Assembly: GCA_910578755.1 (NCBI GenBank)
Contig: CAJTSZ010000052.1
Span: 1-14,704, forward strand
Origin: an uncultured Oscillospiraceae bacterium
GTDB taxonomy: Bacteria; Bacillota; Clostridia; Oscillospirales; Ruminococcaceae
DNA length: 14,704 nt
Direction: 5' to 3'
The first letter of the stretch is position 1; every line of letters starts with the position of its first letter. Below are positions 1 through 6,577 of this stretch, piece after piece. The notes below the pieces were generated by a model. That model was not told the DNA's origin and did not search any database. It worked only from the letters and a program-made list of their open reading frames with translations. Both the position numbers and the translations under genes were made by a program.

Positions 1-44
1 CGCAAGTTTGGCAAAGCCAAACTTGTAGCCGTTCGCTGAACGGC
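1..44. repeat. Two adjacent small hairpins, part of a dispersed repeat
   Basis: Two perfect inverted repeats stand back to back. The first pairs 3-12 with 16-25 (CAAGTTTGGC / GCCAAACTTG, 3-nt loop). The second pairs 28-34 with 38-44 (GCCGTTC / GAACGGC, 3-nt loop). Neither is followed by a T-run, so they are not convincing terminators. The first resembles a degenerate copy at 12316-12349, which has the same CGCAAG start and CTTGTA end. This may be intergenic repeat DNA of the host, or the leader of whatever transcript enters from the left. Confidence 0.55.
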
Positions 45-82
45 GTTGCCCCTTCTTACTTGTAAGGAGGGATAATCTTTTT

Positions 83-108
83 CTCCTTCCTTGCAAAAGG
101 GGAAGGAG
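83..108 (+). promoter_or_regulatory. Hairpin sequestering the toxin Shine-Dalgarno
   Basis: CTCCTTCC at 83-90 pairs perfectly with GGAAGGAG at 101-108 around a 10-nt loop. The 3' arm is the Shine-Dalgarno of the small gene starting at 118, so the folded leader would hide its ribosome binding site. A second purine tract, AAGGAG at 64-69, could compete for CTCCTT at 83-88 and free the site. A hidden Shine-Dalgarno is common in type I toxin mRNAs. The pairing is seen in the sequence; the regulatory role is inferred. Confidence 0.55.
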
Positions 109-117
109 GTGAGGCTG

Positions 118-219
118 ATGTATGTGACGTTTGGCGAGTTAATCGCGTTTACATCCATGCTTATCAGTTTTGCAATGTTTATTGTAACTGTAATAAGTAT
201 CATAAACAGAAAAAGATAA
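118..219 (+). CDS. Small holin-like toxin, probable type I toxin
   Basis: A 33-residue peptide starts MYVTFGELIAF and ends in a basic tail, INRKR. Residues about 6-28 form one hydrophobic membrane helix. Short N-terminus, single helix, and Lys/Arg tail match the putative holin-like toxin family (Hol-Tox), related in organisation to Bacillus TxpA and BsrG, which damage the membrane when over-produced. A strong ribosome binding site, GGAGG at 104-108, lies 8 nt before the ATG but is buried in a hairpin. The stop codon is inside the stem of a bidirectional terminator. A convergent antisense promoter lies about 110 bp downstream. It sits beside phage lysis genes, a usual setting. No clear promoter was found: GATAAT at 71-76 with TTGCCC at 46-51 has a poor 19-bp spacer. 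Family assignment is by pattern, not by search. Confidence 0.7.
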   Translation: MYVTFGELIAFTSMLISFAMFIVTVISIINRKR

Positions 220-323
220 CCGCCTACATACTTTGCTCAGTGTAGCGGTTATCTTTTAATCGCATATAGGGGCAAAACCGTCAAATACGCTGTTACCAGC
301 AGCGTGGGCAAGCCCTTTTCTTT
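208..323 (-). ncRNA. Probable antisense RNA antitoxin of the type I pair
   Basis: A consensus promoter at 330-358 on the minus strand would start an RNA of about 115 nt near position 323. It would end at the bidirectional terminator at 210-257. It would be complementary to the last codons and 3' UTR of the toxin mRNA. It contains its own hairpin (287-292 with 300-305, arms ACGCTG / CAGCGT, 7-nt loop), a plausible kissing loop. No open reading frame of note lies inside. Layout matches RatA and SR4 type antitoxins: separate promoter, convergent, overlapping 3' ends. Both end points are estimates from promoter and terminator positions. Confidence 0.65.
210..257. terminator. Bidirectional terminator shared by toxin mRNA and antisense RNA
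   Basis: Positions 215-228 pair with 241-253 (GATAACCGC and TACA arms, one bulged C, 12-nt loop). The plus strand runs into TTTT at 254-257. On the minus strand the same stem is followed by five Ts (A-run at 210-214). It can therefore end the toxin mRNA and the opposing antisense RNA, giving two transcripts that overlap at their 3' ends. The toxin stop codon (217-219) is in the left arm. Confidence 0.8.
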
Positions 324-329
324 ACTATT

Positions 330-358
330 AGTATATTCCAAATAACTGAAAATGTCAA
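330..358 (-). promoter_or_regulatory. Strong promoter for the antisense RNA
   Basis: On the minus strand TTGACA (358-353) and TATACT (335-330) are separated by exactly 17 bp. This is a perfect -35 and a five-of-six -10 for a housekeeping sigma factor. It is the best promoter match noticed in the window. Strong constitutive antisense transcription is what a labile RNA antitoxin needs. Confidence 0.8.
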
Positions 359-360
359 CC

Positions 361-390
361 AAAGGGCCCACAGTAGGGGGCTCTTTTTTT
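361..390 (+). terminator. Intrinsic terminator upstream of the holin gene
   Basis: AAAGGGCCC (361-369) pairs with GGGCTCTTT (378-386) with one G-U pair, and seven Ts follow at 384-390. It would stop rightward read-through from the toxin side. It lies just beyond the antisense promoter and so insulates the toxin-antitoxin unit from the lysis genes. Confidence 0.65.
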
Positions 391-450
391 GTACAGCAAA
401 CAGGGAAAGAATAAAAAGAAGAAAAAAATCATAAAAAAGGATGTGACAAA

Positions 451-888
451 ATGAGTTTACACAAACTATGCGGTGGAATAGGTGTGGCGGCTGGGATAAT
501 GGCCACGTTCCTTGGCGGATGGGACGCGGGCTTGCAGGCCCTGCTTACGGCCATGGCGGTGGATTTTGCCCTGGGGCTTATGGTGGCGGGGGTGTTTAAA
601 AGGTCCCCCAAGTCCCCCAACGGGAGGCTGGAGAGCCGCGCCGGCTGGAAGGGGCTTTGCAGGAAAATCGGCAGCCTGTTTTTGGTGGTTATCGCGGTGC
701 AGCTGGACGCGGCGTCGGGCTTAACCGTCATCCGGGACGCCGTGGTCATTGCGTTTTTGGCCAACGAGGTTATTTCCATTACAGAGAATTTGGGGCTCAT
801 GGGCGTGCCTATCCCCAAAGCCATTACAAATGCCATTGATATTTTAAAAAGCAAGGAGGAACAGGAACATGAACAAATACATAATTGA
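451..888 (+). CDS. Phage holin (Holin_4 / TcdE-like family)
   Basis: This 145-residue protein has about three hydrophobic stretches (roughly residues 7-27, 29-48, and 71-95) and a charged, hydrophilic tail ending KSKEEQEHEQIHN. The basic loop between the second and third segments (about 50-70, KRSPKSPNGR and a GWKG motif) and the overall length fit the clostridial phage holin family that includes TcdE. Holins open the inner membrane so that the endolysin can reach the wall. AAGGA lies 9 nt before the ATG. The last 20 nt overlap the start of the lysozyme gene, so the two are translationally linked as a lysis cassette. No clear promoter of its own was found. It could serve toxin export rather than lysis, but the neighbouring endolysin favours lysis. 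Confidence 0.85.
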   Translation: MSLHKLCGGIGVAAGIMATFLGGWDAGLQALLTAMAVDFALGLMVAGVFKRSPKSPNGRLESRAGWKGLCRKIGSLFLVVIAVQLDAASGLTVIRDAVVIAFLANEVISITENLGLMGVPIPKAITNAIDILKSKEEQEHEQIHN

Positions 889-1627
889 CGTCAGCGGCCA
901 CCAGGGCAGCATTGATTTTGCCAAGGTAAAGGCGGCGGGAGTCAGCGGGGTAATGCTCAAATGCACCGAGGGGGACGGCTACCTTTCCCCGGCCTTTTTG
1001 CAAAACTACAAAAACGCCCTGGCGGCGGGCCTGGCTGTGGGGGCATACCACTTTTTACGGGCGGGGACGGTGAACGCGGCGGCCAAGGAGGGCCGGTGGT
1101 TCGCCCAAAACACAAAGGGATTGACTCTTTCCCTGGGCCTTGCCCTGGACATGGAGCCGGAGGGCTGCGCCTGGGACACCGCCAACGACGGGGAGCCAAT
1201 CAGCCCCACCCAGGCCTACAATATAGTCAATGCGTTTTCCCAAAACGCCGGGGGAGGCAGGCTGTGGCTCTACTCCACCATTGACTACTTTAACCGCTTT
1301 TTAACGGATGAAGATTTGCAATGCTGCCCCAAATGGCTGGCCAACCCCTCCAAGCTGCCTTTCAGCAAGCCGGTGGAAATGGTGCAGTACAGCTGGAAGG
1401 GCAGGGTGGACGGCATTTCCACCGATGTGGACCTGAACCTGCTGCTGCCCTGCCCCCAGTCGCTGGATATGCCCGCTTTGGCCAAGGAGCCGGTGGTGTT
1501 TGAGGCGGCCGGGGAGCCGGAGCCGGAACCAACGCCGGAGCCCGGGGAAAGTAAGTGGATTTACCGACTCACGGGGAAAATCGGCTGCGTGGCGGTGGAT
1601 TTGACCTTGGAACGGTTGGAAGTGTAA
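869..1627 (+). CDS. GH25 family lysozyme, phage endolysin
   Basis: This 252-residue protein opens IIDVSGHQG (residues 5-13), the GH25 signature with the active-site Asp7. The catalytic Asp-x-Glu lies at LALDMEPEG (Asp94, Glu96), and a TDVDLN motif closes the barrel near residue 190. It hydrolyses the bond between N-acetylmuramic acid and N-acetylglucosamine of peptidoglycan. There is no signal peptide, as expected if the upstream holin releases it. A Pro-Glu repeat linker (about 214-227) joins the catalytic domain to a tail of only about 25 residues, which I do not recognise. This tail is short for a wall-binding domain and could be a trimmed one. The start has AAGGAGG 9 nt upstream inside the holin gene, and a strong terminator follows. 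Confidence 0.92.
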   Translation: MNKYIIDVSGHQGSIDFAKVKAAGVSGVMLKCTEGDGYLSPAFLQNYKNALAAGLAVGAYHFLRAGTVNAAAKEGRWFAQNTKGLTLSLGLALDMEPEGCAWDTANDGEPISPTQAYNIVNAFSQNAGGGRLWLYSTIDYFNRFLTDEDLQCCPKWLANPSKLPFSKPVEMVQYSWKGRVDGISTDVDLNLLLPCPQSLDMPALAKEPVVFEAAGEPEPEPTPEPGESKWIYRLTGKIGCVAVDLTLERLEV

Positions 1628-1644
1628 GTGTAGAAGTGTAAAGG

Positions 1645-1675
1645 AACGCCGCCCGAGTATTGGGCGGCGTTTTTT
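1645..1675 (+). terminator. Intrinsic terminator of the lysis cassette
   Basis: AACGCCGCCC (1645-1654) pairs perfectly with GGGCGGCGTT (1662-1671) around a 7-nt loop, followed by a run of Ts to 1675. It begins 17 bp after the lysozyme stop codon. Confidence 0.92.
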
Positions 1676-1742
1676 GTGTTTCAGGCAGTTTGCTTTAAAA
1701 AATATCTGGGTGTGTTACCAAGTGTGTTATTCCTGCTTTTTA

Positions 1743-1796
1743 AGGGGAAAGTAAACCGCCGTCAAACCCTTTATTTAAAAGGATTTGACGGCGGTT
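1743..1796 (-). terminator. Terminator of the tRNA-Sec transcript
   Basis: AACCGCCGTCAAA (1754-1766) pairs with TTTGACGGCGGTT (1784-1796), with an inner CCTTT / AAAGG helix. On the minus strand the stem is followed by TTTACTTT, a modest U-tract. On the plus strand there is no T-run. It begins 4 nt past the tRNA 3' end, so it most likely ends leftward transcription of the selenocysteine locus. Confidence 0.75.
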
Positions 1797-1800
1797 ATTG

Positions 1801-1898
1801 TGGCGGGAACGTGTGGGAATCGAACCCACCTATGCAGCTACTAACCACAATTACTGGTTTTGAAGACCAGAGGGCACACCAGCGACCCATCCGCTCCC
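1801..1898 (-). tRNA. selC: tRNA-Sec (anticodon TCA)
   Basis: The 98-nt gene folds as selenocysteine tRNA. The anticodon stem CTGGT / ACCAG encloses the loop CTTCAAA, so the anticodon is TCA, which reads UGA (positions 1863-1861). The T arm is GTGGG-TTCGATT-CCCAC. The long variable arm and the extended acceptor stem are the marks of tRNA-Sec, and the CCA end is encoded. The eighth acceptor pair looks mismatched (G-A). Serine is loaded first, SelA then converts it to selenocysteine, and SelB carries it to the ribosome. It lies 70 bp downstream of selB on the same strand and has its own promoter-like sequence. Its 3' end points at the prophage lysis genes. Confidence 0.96.
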
Positions 1899-1947
1899 AA
1901 ATAGCTTATTTATAATACCACAAACCGGTGGGTTATTCAAGCTATTT
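1899..1947. repeat. Inverted repeat bracketing the tRNA-Sec promoter
   Basis: AAATAGCTT (1899-1907) and AAGCTATTT (1939-1947) are perfect 9-bp inverted repeats. They flank the -10 and reach the -35 of the tRNA-Sec promoter. They could be a split operator, or a weak hairpin in selB read-through RNA. No T-run follows, so it is not a terminator. Confidence 0.5.
1912..1940 (-). promoter_or_regulatory. Probable promoter for tRNA-Sec
   Basis: On the minus strand TTGAAT (1940-1935) and TATTAT (1917-1912) are 17 bp apart, with TGG just before the -10 (extended -10). Transcription would begin near 1905, a few bases before the tRNA 5' end. The tRNA can then be made independently of selB read-through. 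Confidence 0.65.
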
Positions 1948-1968
1948 TTGCCGGATTTACAAGTATTT

Positions 1969-3876
1969 TTACCCTTTGCTGTACAATACCCTGGCATCGC
2001 CCACTTTTTTTGTAATATTCTTGCGGTCCCAATATTCCAGCAGGGCCACAGTATATTTGCGGGAGCTGCCCAGAAGGTCCCGCAGTTCGCCCAGGGTAAT
2101 TTGCCCGTGCTCCTTAATGTATTGGGAGGCCTGCTTTAGGGCGTTGTCGTAATTTTCCTTGTGGAAAATAATTTGGTCGGCCGTTTTTACCAGTTTGCCG
2201 TCGTTTATCATGGATTCCAGCACCTGCTTAAATCCTTTTTCCTTGGGGAATTTAGCAGCCACCTCGTCGGGGGTGGGCACAGCATAGCCAGCCTGGCGGA
2301 AAATTTCTTCTATTTGCTCCATAAGCTTCTGCTGGCCGGAACTGAACTGCACCTGGAAGCTGGCCAGGGCAACCACACCCTCCTGGCAGCTTAAAACGCC
2401 GTTTTCCACCATATACTGGGTTATTTTATCGGCGCAGGCAATGTCCTGCCCAGGGAACAGCTTGCCGCGGAACTCGTCCCGCTTCATGCCGGGGCGCAGA
2501 GGGTTTTCCGTATGGTAGGCGGCCAGCAGCTTTTGGGCCCGCTGCTGCAGTGCCTGGAGGAATTCCCGATGGATTACCACAGAGCTGTTTACTGGGTACA
2601 CCTCCTTTTCTGAAAGGAGGACGGAAATAACGCTGTTGAACACGTCGCTGTCAATGGCGGTGTGGGTTTTTAAAAAATCCAAGGTTTCGTACCGGTAGGA
2701 GTATTCCCGCAATGTTTGGCAGATTTTATCCTTTTCATTGCCGGTATCCCGAATATTTAAGGCGGCAATTACGCTGGGGTCGTTGCGTTTATGCTTCAGG
2801 GGGTTGGAATCCAGCACAGAGCCGCCGCCAATGGTTTCCAAAGGGGAGTAAAAGCGCAGGACAAAGCGGTCGCCGGTTTTGGCGGCAATTTCCTCCTCCA
2901 GGCGCAGCTGGGCATAGCCCTGCTCCCCGGCGCAAAGCACATCCTTATCCAAAAGCACCACCTTGCACAAAATATCCTTGGCGCCGTGGTACAGGTGCAG
3001 GCGGCTGCCGTTAAAAATATCCCGCTGGCAGTCCTTTAAAACGGTCATTTTAATATCCAGCATCATGGTGGTGTGCATGGAGTTGGGTTTGGCAACCACA
3101 TCGCCTTTTTCAATATCGGCCTTTTTTACATTGGCCAGGTTTACCGCCACCCGCTGGCCGGCGTAGGCGGTGGGAACATCCTTGGAATGAACTTGCAGGT
3201 TGCGTATTTTTGTTTGCAGGCCGCCGGGGTACAGGGTAACAGGGTCCCCAACATTCATCTGCCCTTCAATTAAGGTGCCAGTGACAACGGTGCCAAAGCC
3301 TTCAATGGAGAACACCCGGTCCACAGGCAGGCGGAAGGGGGTGTTGGGGTTTTTTAGCTGGGTGGTTTCCTCAATTAGCTGGAAAATGGCCTGGCGCAGG
3401 GATTCAATTCCCTCCCCGGTATAGGAGGAAACGGGGAGGACGGGGGCGTGCTCCAAAAAGGTGCCCTTTACCTCGGCGCGGATGTCTTCCGTTACAATTT
3501 CCAGCCAGTCCTCGTCCACGGTGTCCTTTTTGGTTACAACAATGAGCCCCTTGGGAATATCCAACAGGGAAAGGATGCCCAAATGTTCCCGGGTTTGGGG
3601 CATAAAGCCTTCGTCAGCCGCCACTACCAGCAGGGCAAGGTCAATGCCGCCGGCGCCGGCCAGCATATTTTTTACAAATTTTTCGTGGCCGGGCACGTCA
3701 ATAATGCCAGCCTTTTCCCCGTCGGGCAAATCCAGGTAGGCGAAGCCCAGCTCTATGGTAATGCCCCGCTTTTTTTCTTCCTTGATGCGGTCGGTTTCAA
3801 TGCCGGTTAGGGCGCGTATTAAGGCGGTTTTGCCGTGGTCCACATGGCCGGCGGTGCCAATAATAATGTTCTTCAT
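1969..3876 (-). CDS. selB: Selenocysteine-specific elongation factor SelB
   Basis: This 635-residue GTPase delivers selenocysteinyl-tRNA-Sec to UGA codons that carry a SECIS hairpin. Residues 10-17 (GHVDHGKT) form the P-loop, DVPGH at 60-64 is the G3 motif, and TKKD in the N-terminal third is the G4 motif. Two EF-Tu-like beta-barrel domains follow, with an EGFGTVVTGTL stretch at about residue 193. The C-terminal part (about 370-635) has the size and charge of the four winged-helix repeats that bind SECIS RNA. Length is usual for the family. AAGGTGA precedes the ATG. It begins only 12 nt after the selA stop codon, so the two are co-transcribed and probably coupled. tRNA-Sec follows 70 bp downstream. 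Confidence 0.97.
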   Translation of the reverse strand: MKNIIIGTAGHVDHGKTALIRALTGIETDRIKEEKKRGITIELGFAYLDLPDGEKAGIIDVPGHEKFVKNMLAGAGGIDLALLVVAADEGFMPQTREHLGILSLLDIPKGLIVVTKKDTVDEDWLEIVTEDIRAEVKGTFLEHAPVLPVSSYTGEGIESLRQAIFQLIEETTQLKNPNTPFRLPVDRVFSIEGFGTVVTGTLIEGQMNVGDPVTLYPGGLQTKIRNLQVHSKDVPTAYAGQRVAVNLANVKKADIEKGDVVAKPNSMHTTMMLDIKMTVLKDCQRDIFNGSRLHLYHGAKDILCKVVLLDKDVLCAGEQGYAQLRLEEEIAAKTGDRFVLRFYSPLETIGGGSVLDSNPLKHKRNDPSVIAALNIRDTGNEKDKICQTLREYSYRYETLDFLKTHTAIDSDVFNSVISVLLSEKEVYPVNSSVVIHREFLQALQQRAQKLLAAYHTENPLRPGMKRDEFRGKLFPGQDIACADKITQYMVENGVLSCQEGVVALASFQVQFSSGQQKLMEQIEEIFRQAGYAVPTPDEVAAKFPKEKGFKQVLESMINDGKLVKTADQIIFHKENYDNALKQASQYIKEHGQITLGELRDLLGSSRKYTVALLEYWDRKNITKKVGDARVLYSKG

Positions 3877-3888
3877 GAAATCACCTTT

Positions 3889-5286
3889 TTATTTTACACA
3901 GTTTTTGCGAAGAATTTCATTGATATAGGGGAACTGTTTTTCGTTAATGGTGCGCACATCAAAGAGCATACGCTCCTTGGAAATGCGGGCAATAATAGGC
4001 AGAGGGGCCTTTCTAAGCCGCTGTTCCAAAGTATCCAGGGAAATTTCCGTGGTTTTTAAAGCGATAACAATGCTTGGTATCATTTGGGTGGGCACAGAGC
4101 CGCCGCCAATTTGGCCTACATCCTCGCAAAGTTCCACGGTATAGCCCTGGGGGTTTTCCTCAAGGAGGGCAAGGAGCTTTTCGGCCTTTGGCCGCAGTGT
4201 TTCGGGGGTGGCGGCTATCATTTGCAGGGTAGGGATGGTAGCCATGGCCTGGGCTGGCTCCAAATAATCCCGCAGGGTTGCTTCCAGGGCGGCAAGGGTG
4301 AGCTTATCTATACGGAAGGCCCGGGTGAGGGGGTTCTTTTTCATAGCGTCAATGTACTGTTTTTTACCAATAATAATGCCTGCCTGGGGGCCGCCCATAA
4401 GCTTGTCACCGCTGAAGCTGATAATATCCGCACCGGCTTTTACACTGTCCTGCACATTGGGTTCGTCCAAAATGCCGTAGTCCTCCAGGCGGATGAGGGC
4501 GCCGCTGCCCAGGTCGTACAAAACGGGCAGGCCGGCATTGTGGCCAATCTCCACCATTTCCGCCAAAGAGACCTCTTCCATAAAGCCCATAATTTTAAAG
4601 TTGCTGGTATGTACCTTTAACAGGGCCCCGGTGTTTTCGGTGATGGCTTTGGTGTAGTCGGAAGGATGGGTTTTGTTGGTAGTGCCTACCTCGACTAAGG
4701 CGCCGCCGCTTTGGGCCATAATATCCGGTACACGGAAGGCGCCGCCAATTTCCACCAGTTCCCCGCGGGAAACGATGACTTCCTTCCCCTTGGCCATGGT
4801 GCTTAGCACCAGCATAACGGCCGCCGCGTTGTTATTTACCACCATGGCATCTTCGGCGCCGGTGATTTTGGAAACCAGTTCCTCCACATGGTCGTACCGG
4901 CTGCCGCGGCTGCCCTTTTTCAGGTTATATTCCAGGGTATTGTAGTCCTGGGCAATACTGGCAATGGCCTGTACCGCATGGTCGCTTAACCGGGCGCGGC
5001 CCAGGTTGGTGTGAAGGATAATGCCGGTGGCGTTGATTACCGGGCGCAGGTTCATGGCGCTTTTTTCTTCCATTAAAGCAATGGCCTGGGCGCACAGGGG
5101 GGCGGGCTCCACAGAAATATTTTCTTCCCCTGCCAAAATGGCCTGGCGCAGGGCCTCTATGGTTTCGCGCAGGCTTTCCACCACTACAGTATGGGAATAG
5201 CTTTGGGCGGCTGCTGTGATTTCCTCCCGGCGAAGCAGGTCGTCTATTTTAGGAATTTGCCGAAGCAGCTGGGAATTTGGGTTCAT
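3889..5286 (-). CDS. selA: L-seryl-tRNA(Sec) selenium transferase SelA
   Basis: This 465-residue, PLP-dependent enzyme converts seryl-tRNA-Sec to selenocysteinyl-tRNA-Sec using selenophosphate. The PLP-binding lysine is in SFSGDKLMGGPQAG, which places it at Lys295, the same number as in the E. coli enzyme. The N-terminal region (SQLLRQIPKIDDLL) fits the domain that helps bind tRNA-Sec, and INATGIILHTNLGRA (about 85-99) is typical of the family. AAGGAA precedes the ATG by about 10 nt. A promoter-like sequence lies about 110 bp upstream, after the selD terminator. selB follows after 12 nt. Confidence 0.97.
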   Translation of the reverse strand: MNPNSQLLRQIPKIDDLLRREEITAAAQSYSHTVVVESLRETIEALRQAILAGEENISVEPAPLCAQAIALMEEKSAMNLRPVINATGIILHTNLGRARLSDHAVQAIASIAQDYNTLEYNLKKGSRGSRYDHVEELVSKITGAEDAMVVNNNAAAVMLVLSTMAKGKEVIVSRGELVEIGGAFRVPDIMAQSGGALVEVGTTNKTHPSDYTKAITENTGALLKVHTSNFKIMGFMEEVSLAEMVEIGHNAGLPVLYDLGSGALIRLEDYGILDEPNVQDSVKAGADIISFSGDKLMGGPQAGIIIGKKQYIDAMKKNPLTRAFRIDKLTLAALEATLRDYLEPAQAMATIPTLQMIAATPETLRPKAEKLLALLEENPQGYTVELCEDVGQIGGGSVPTQMIPSIVIALKTTEISLDTLEQRLRKAPLPIIARISKERMLFDVRTINEKQFPYINEILRKNCVK

Positions 5287-5396
5287 GAAATATCATTCCT
5301 TTATTTATATAAATTTTTACTATGTTTTATGTTTGATTTTTGTTGGGAAGTATGCAGTTGTTTTTAAGCCTGTGCCGCGCAGGTTTTCCTTTTTGT

Positions 5397-5425
5397 ATTT
5401 TACCATACCAGCCCTTGCTGCACAA
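5397..5425 (-). promoter_or_regulatory. Probable promoter for selA-selB
   Basis: On the minus strand TTGTGC (5425-5420) and TAAAAT (5402-5397) are spaced by 17 bp, with TGG just before the -10 (extended -10). It sits between the selD terminator and selA, leaving a leader of about 100 nt. selA-selB could then be expressed apart from selD. Confidence 0.55.
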
Positions 5426-5454
5426 GGCGGGGATAGGGCCCCACGCTGGGGACA

Positions 5455-5485
5455 AAGAAAAAGCGCCGGGGTGGGGCCGGCGCTT
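5455..5485 (-). terminator. Intrinsic terminator of selD
   Basis: On the minus strand AAGCGCCGG (5485-5477) pairs with CCGGCGCTT (5469-5461), followed by TTTTTCTTT. It begins about 12 nt past the selD stop codon and separates selD from selA-selB. Confidence 0.85.
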
Positions 5486-5496
5486 GGGGCAGGGCG

Positions 5497-6537
5497 TTAG
5501 CGGACAATAATGGCTTTTTCCTTTGGGTTTACTACCTGGCCTACAACCTGGGCGCAGGGGGTAACGCCGTTGAGCTCCTGTACCAGGTGCAGGGCCTGTT
5601 TTTCCGGCAGGGACACAAGGAGCCCACCGGAGGTTTGGGGGTCGGCCAAAATATCGCTTAAAAACTGGGGAACGGTGGAGGAAATTTCCACATCGTTTTT
5701 AATGTAGTGCATATTCTCGTAAGCCCCGGCAGGAACAATGCCCATTTTGGCAAATTCCTCCGCCGCCGCCAAAAAGGGCACATCCTTGGAGAAAATTTCA
5801 ATGGTTTTGCCGCTGCCCTGGGCCATTTCCAGGGCGTGGCCCAGCAGGCCGAAGCCAGTAACGTCAGTACAGGCGTTGGCGCCCCCCACCTTGGCTACTG
5901 CGTCCTTGCCGTATTTATTCAGGGTGGACATATTGTCCGTCACCTGCTTTTCTGTGGCGCTGTCGGTAAGCTGGGCCTTCATGGCAGTATTTAAAATACC
6001 AATGCCCAAGGGTTTGGTAAGCACCAGCAGGTCCCCCTCCCGGCAGCTGCTGTTGGGCAAAACCGCTTTGGGGTGCATAAAGCCAGTGACGCACAGGCCG
6101 TATTTTGGCACAGGGTCGTCAATGGTATGGCCGCCGGCAATAATGGCCCCGGCTTCCTGCACCTTGCTGTACCCGCCCTGCAAAATTTCACCCATTACTT
6201 CCATAGGCAGGCAGGTGGGAAAGCAAATTAGGTTCATGGCCAGGGCAGGGTCGCCCCCCATAGCGTAAATATCGCTTAAAGAGTTAGCAGCAGCAATTTG
6301 GCCATAGAGGTAGGGGTCGTCCACCACCGGCGGGAAGAAATCTACCGTTTGTACCACAGCAAGGTCATCACGCACTTGATAGACCAGGGCATCGTCGCTG
6401 GTTTCAAAGCCTACAATCAGGTTGGGGTCGTAAAATTTAGGTAATTGACGCAAAACTTGCGCCAGGGCGTCTGGCCCAATTTTGGAAGCTCAGCCCCCGC
6501 CTTGGGTCATTTCTGTTAAACGCTGATTCGTCGCCAT
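5497..6537 (-). CDS. selD: Selenide, water dikinase SelD, selenocysteine-containing
   Basis: SelD makes selenophosphate from selenide and ATP, the selenium donor for SelA. The gene is read through an in-frame TGA (6492-6490): the true start is the ATG at 6537, and codons 13-19 read GGG-Sec-ASK. This aligns with GAGCGCK of the E. coli enzyme, placing Sec16 at catalytic Cys17 and Lys19 at Lys20. The full protein is 346 residues, the normal family length; a reading that begins after the TGA would lack the active site. GATDV-like and GGHT motifs (IIAGGHTIDDP) and DPQTSGGLL near the C-terminus confirm the family. GGAGGGAA at about 6549-6542 is the ribosome binding site. Candidate SECIS hairpins lie just after the UGA. 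A terminator follows, then selA. Confidence 0.95.
6449..6479 (-). promoter_or_regulatory. Candidate bacterial SECIS element in selD
   Basis: Two overlapping hairpins lie downstream of the selD UGA. The first has arms GCCAG (6475-6471) and CTGGC (6465-6461), extended by TTG / CAA, with its apical loop about 19 nt after the UGA. The second has arms CGCAA (6461-6457) and TTGCG (6453-6449) with loop GTT, about 34 nt after it. Both fall in the usual distance range for bacterial SECIS elements. The second starts its loop with G, as the consensus prefers; the first does so only if its closing pair opens. They share C6461, so the best model cannot be decided by eye. Confidence 0.65.
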
Positions 6538-6577
6538 GAAAGGTTCCCTCCCTACAGGTTGTGTTTTGGCTGTTGTT

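Noticed and set aside
71..76. GATAAT as the toxin promoter -10 box
   Set aside because: The only -35 candidate, TTGCCC at 46-51, is 19 bp away and matches poorly. The true promoter may lie left of the window, so no promoter feature was entered.
1676..1915. A 79-codon open frame between the lysis cassette and tRNA-Sec
   Set aside because: It runs through a terminator hairpin and antisense through tRNA-Sec, and has no ribosome binding site.
5368..5384. SECIS-like hairpin in the selA leader, as described for E. coli selAB
   Set aside because: Only a 4-bp stem (CCTG / CAGG) with a 7-nt loop is present, too weak to claim.
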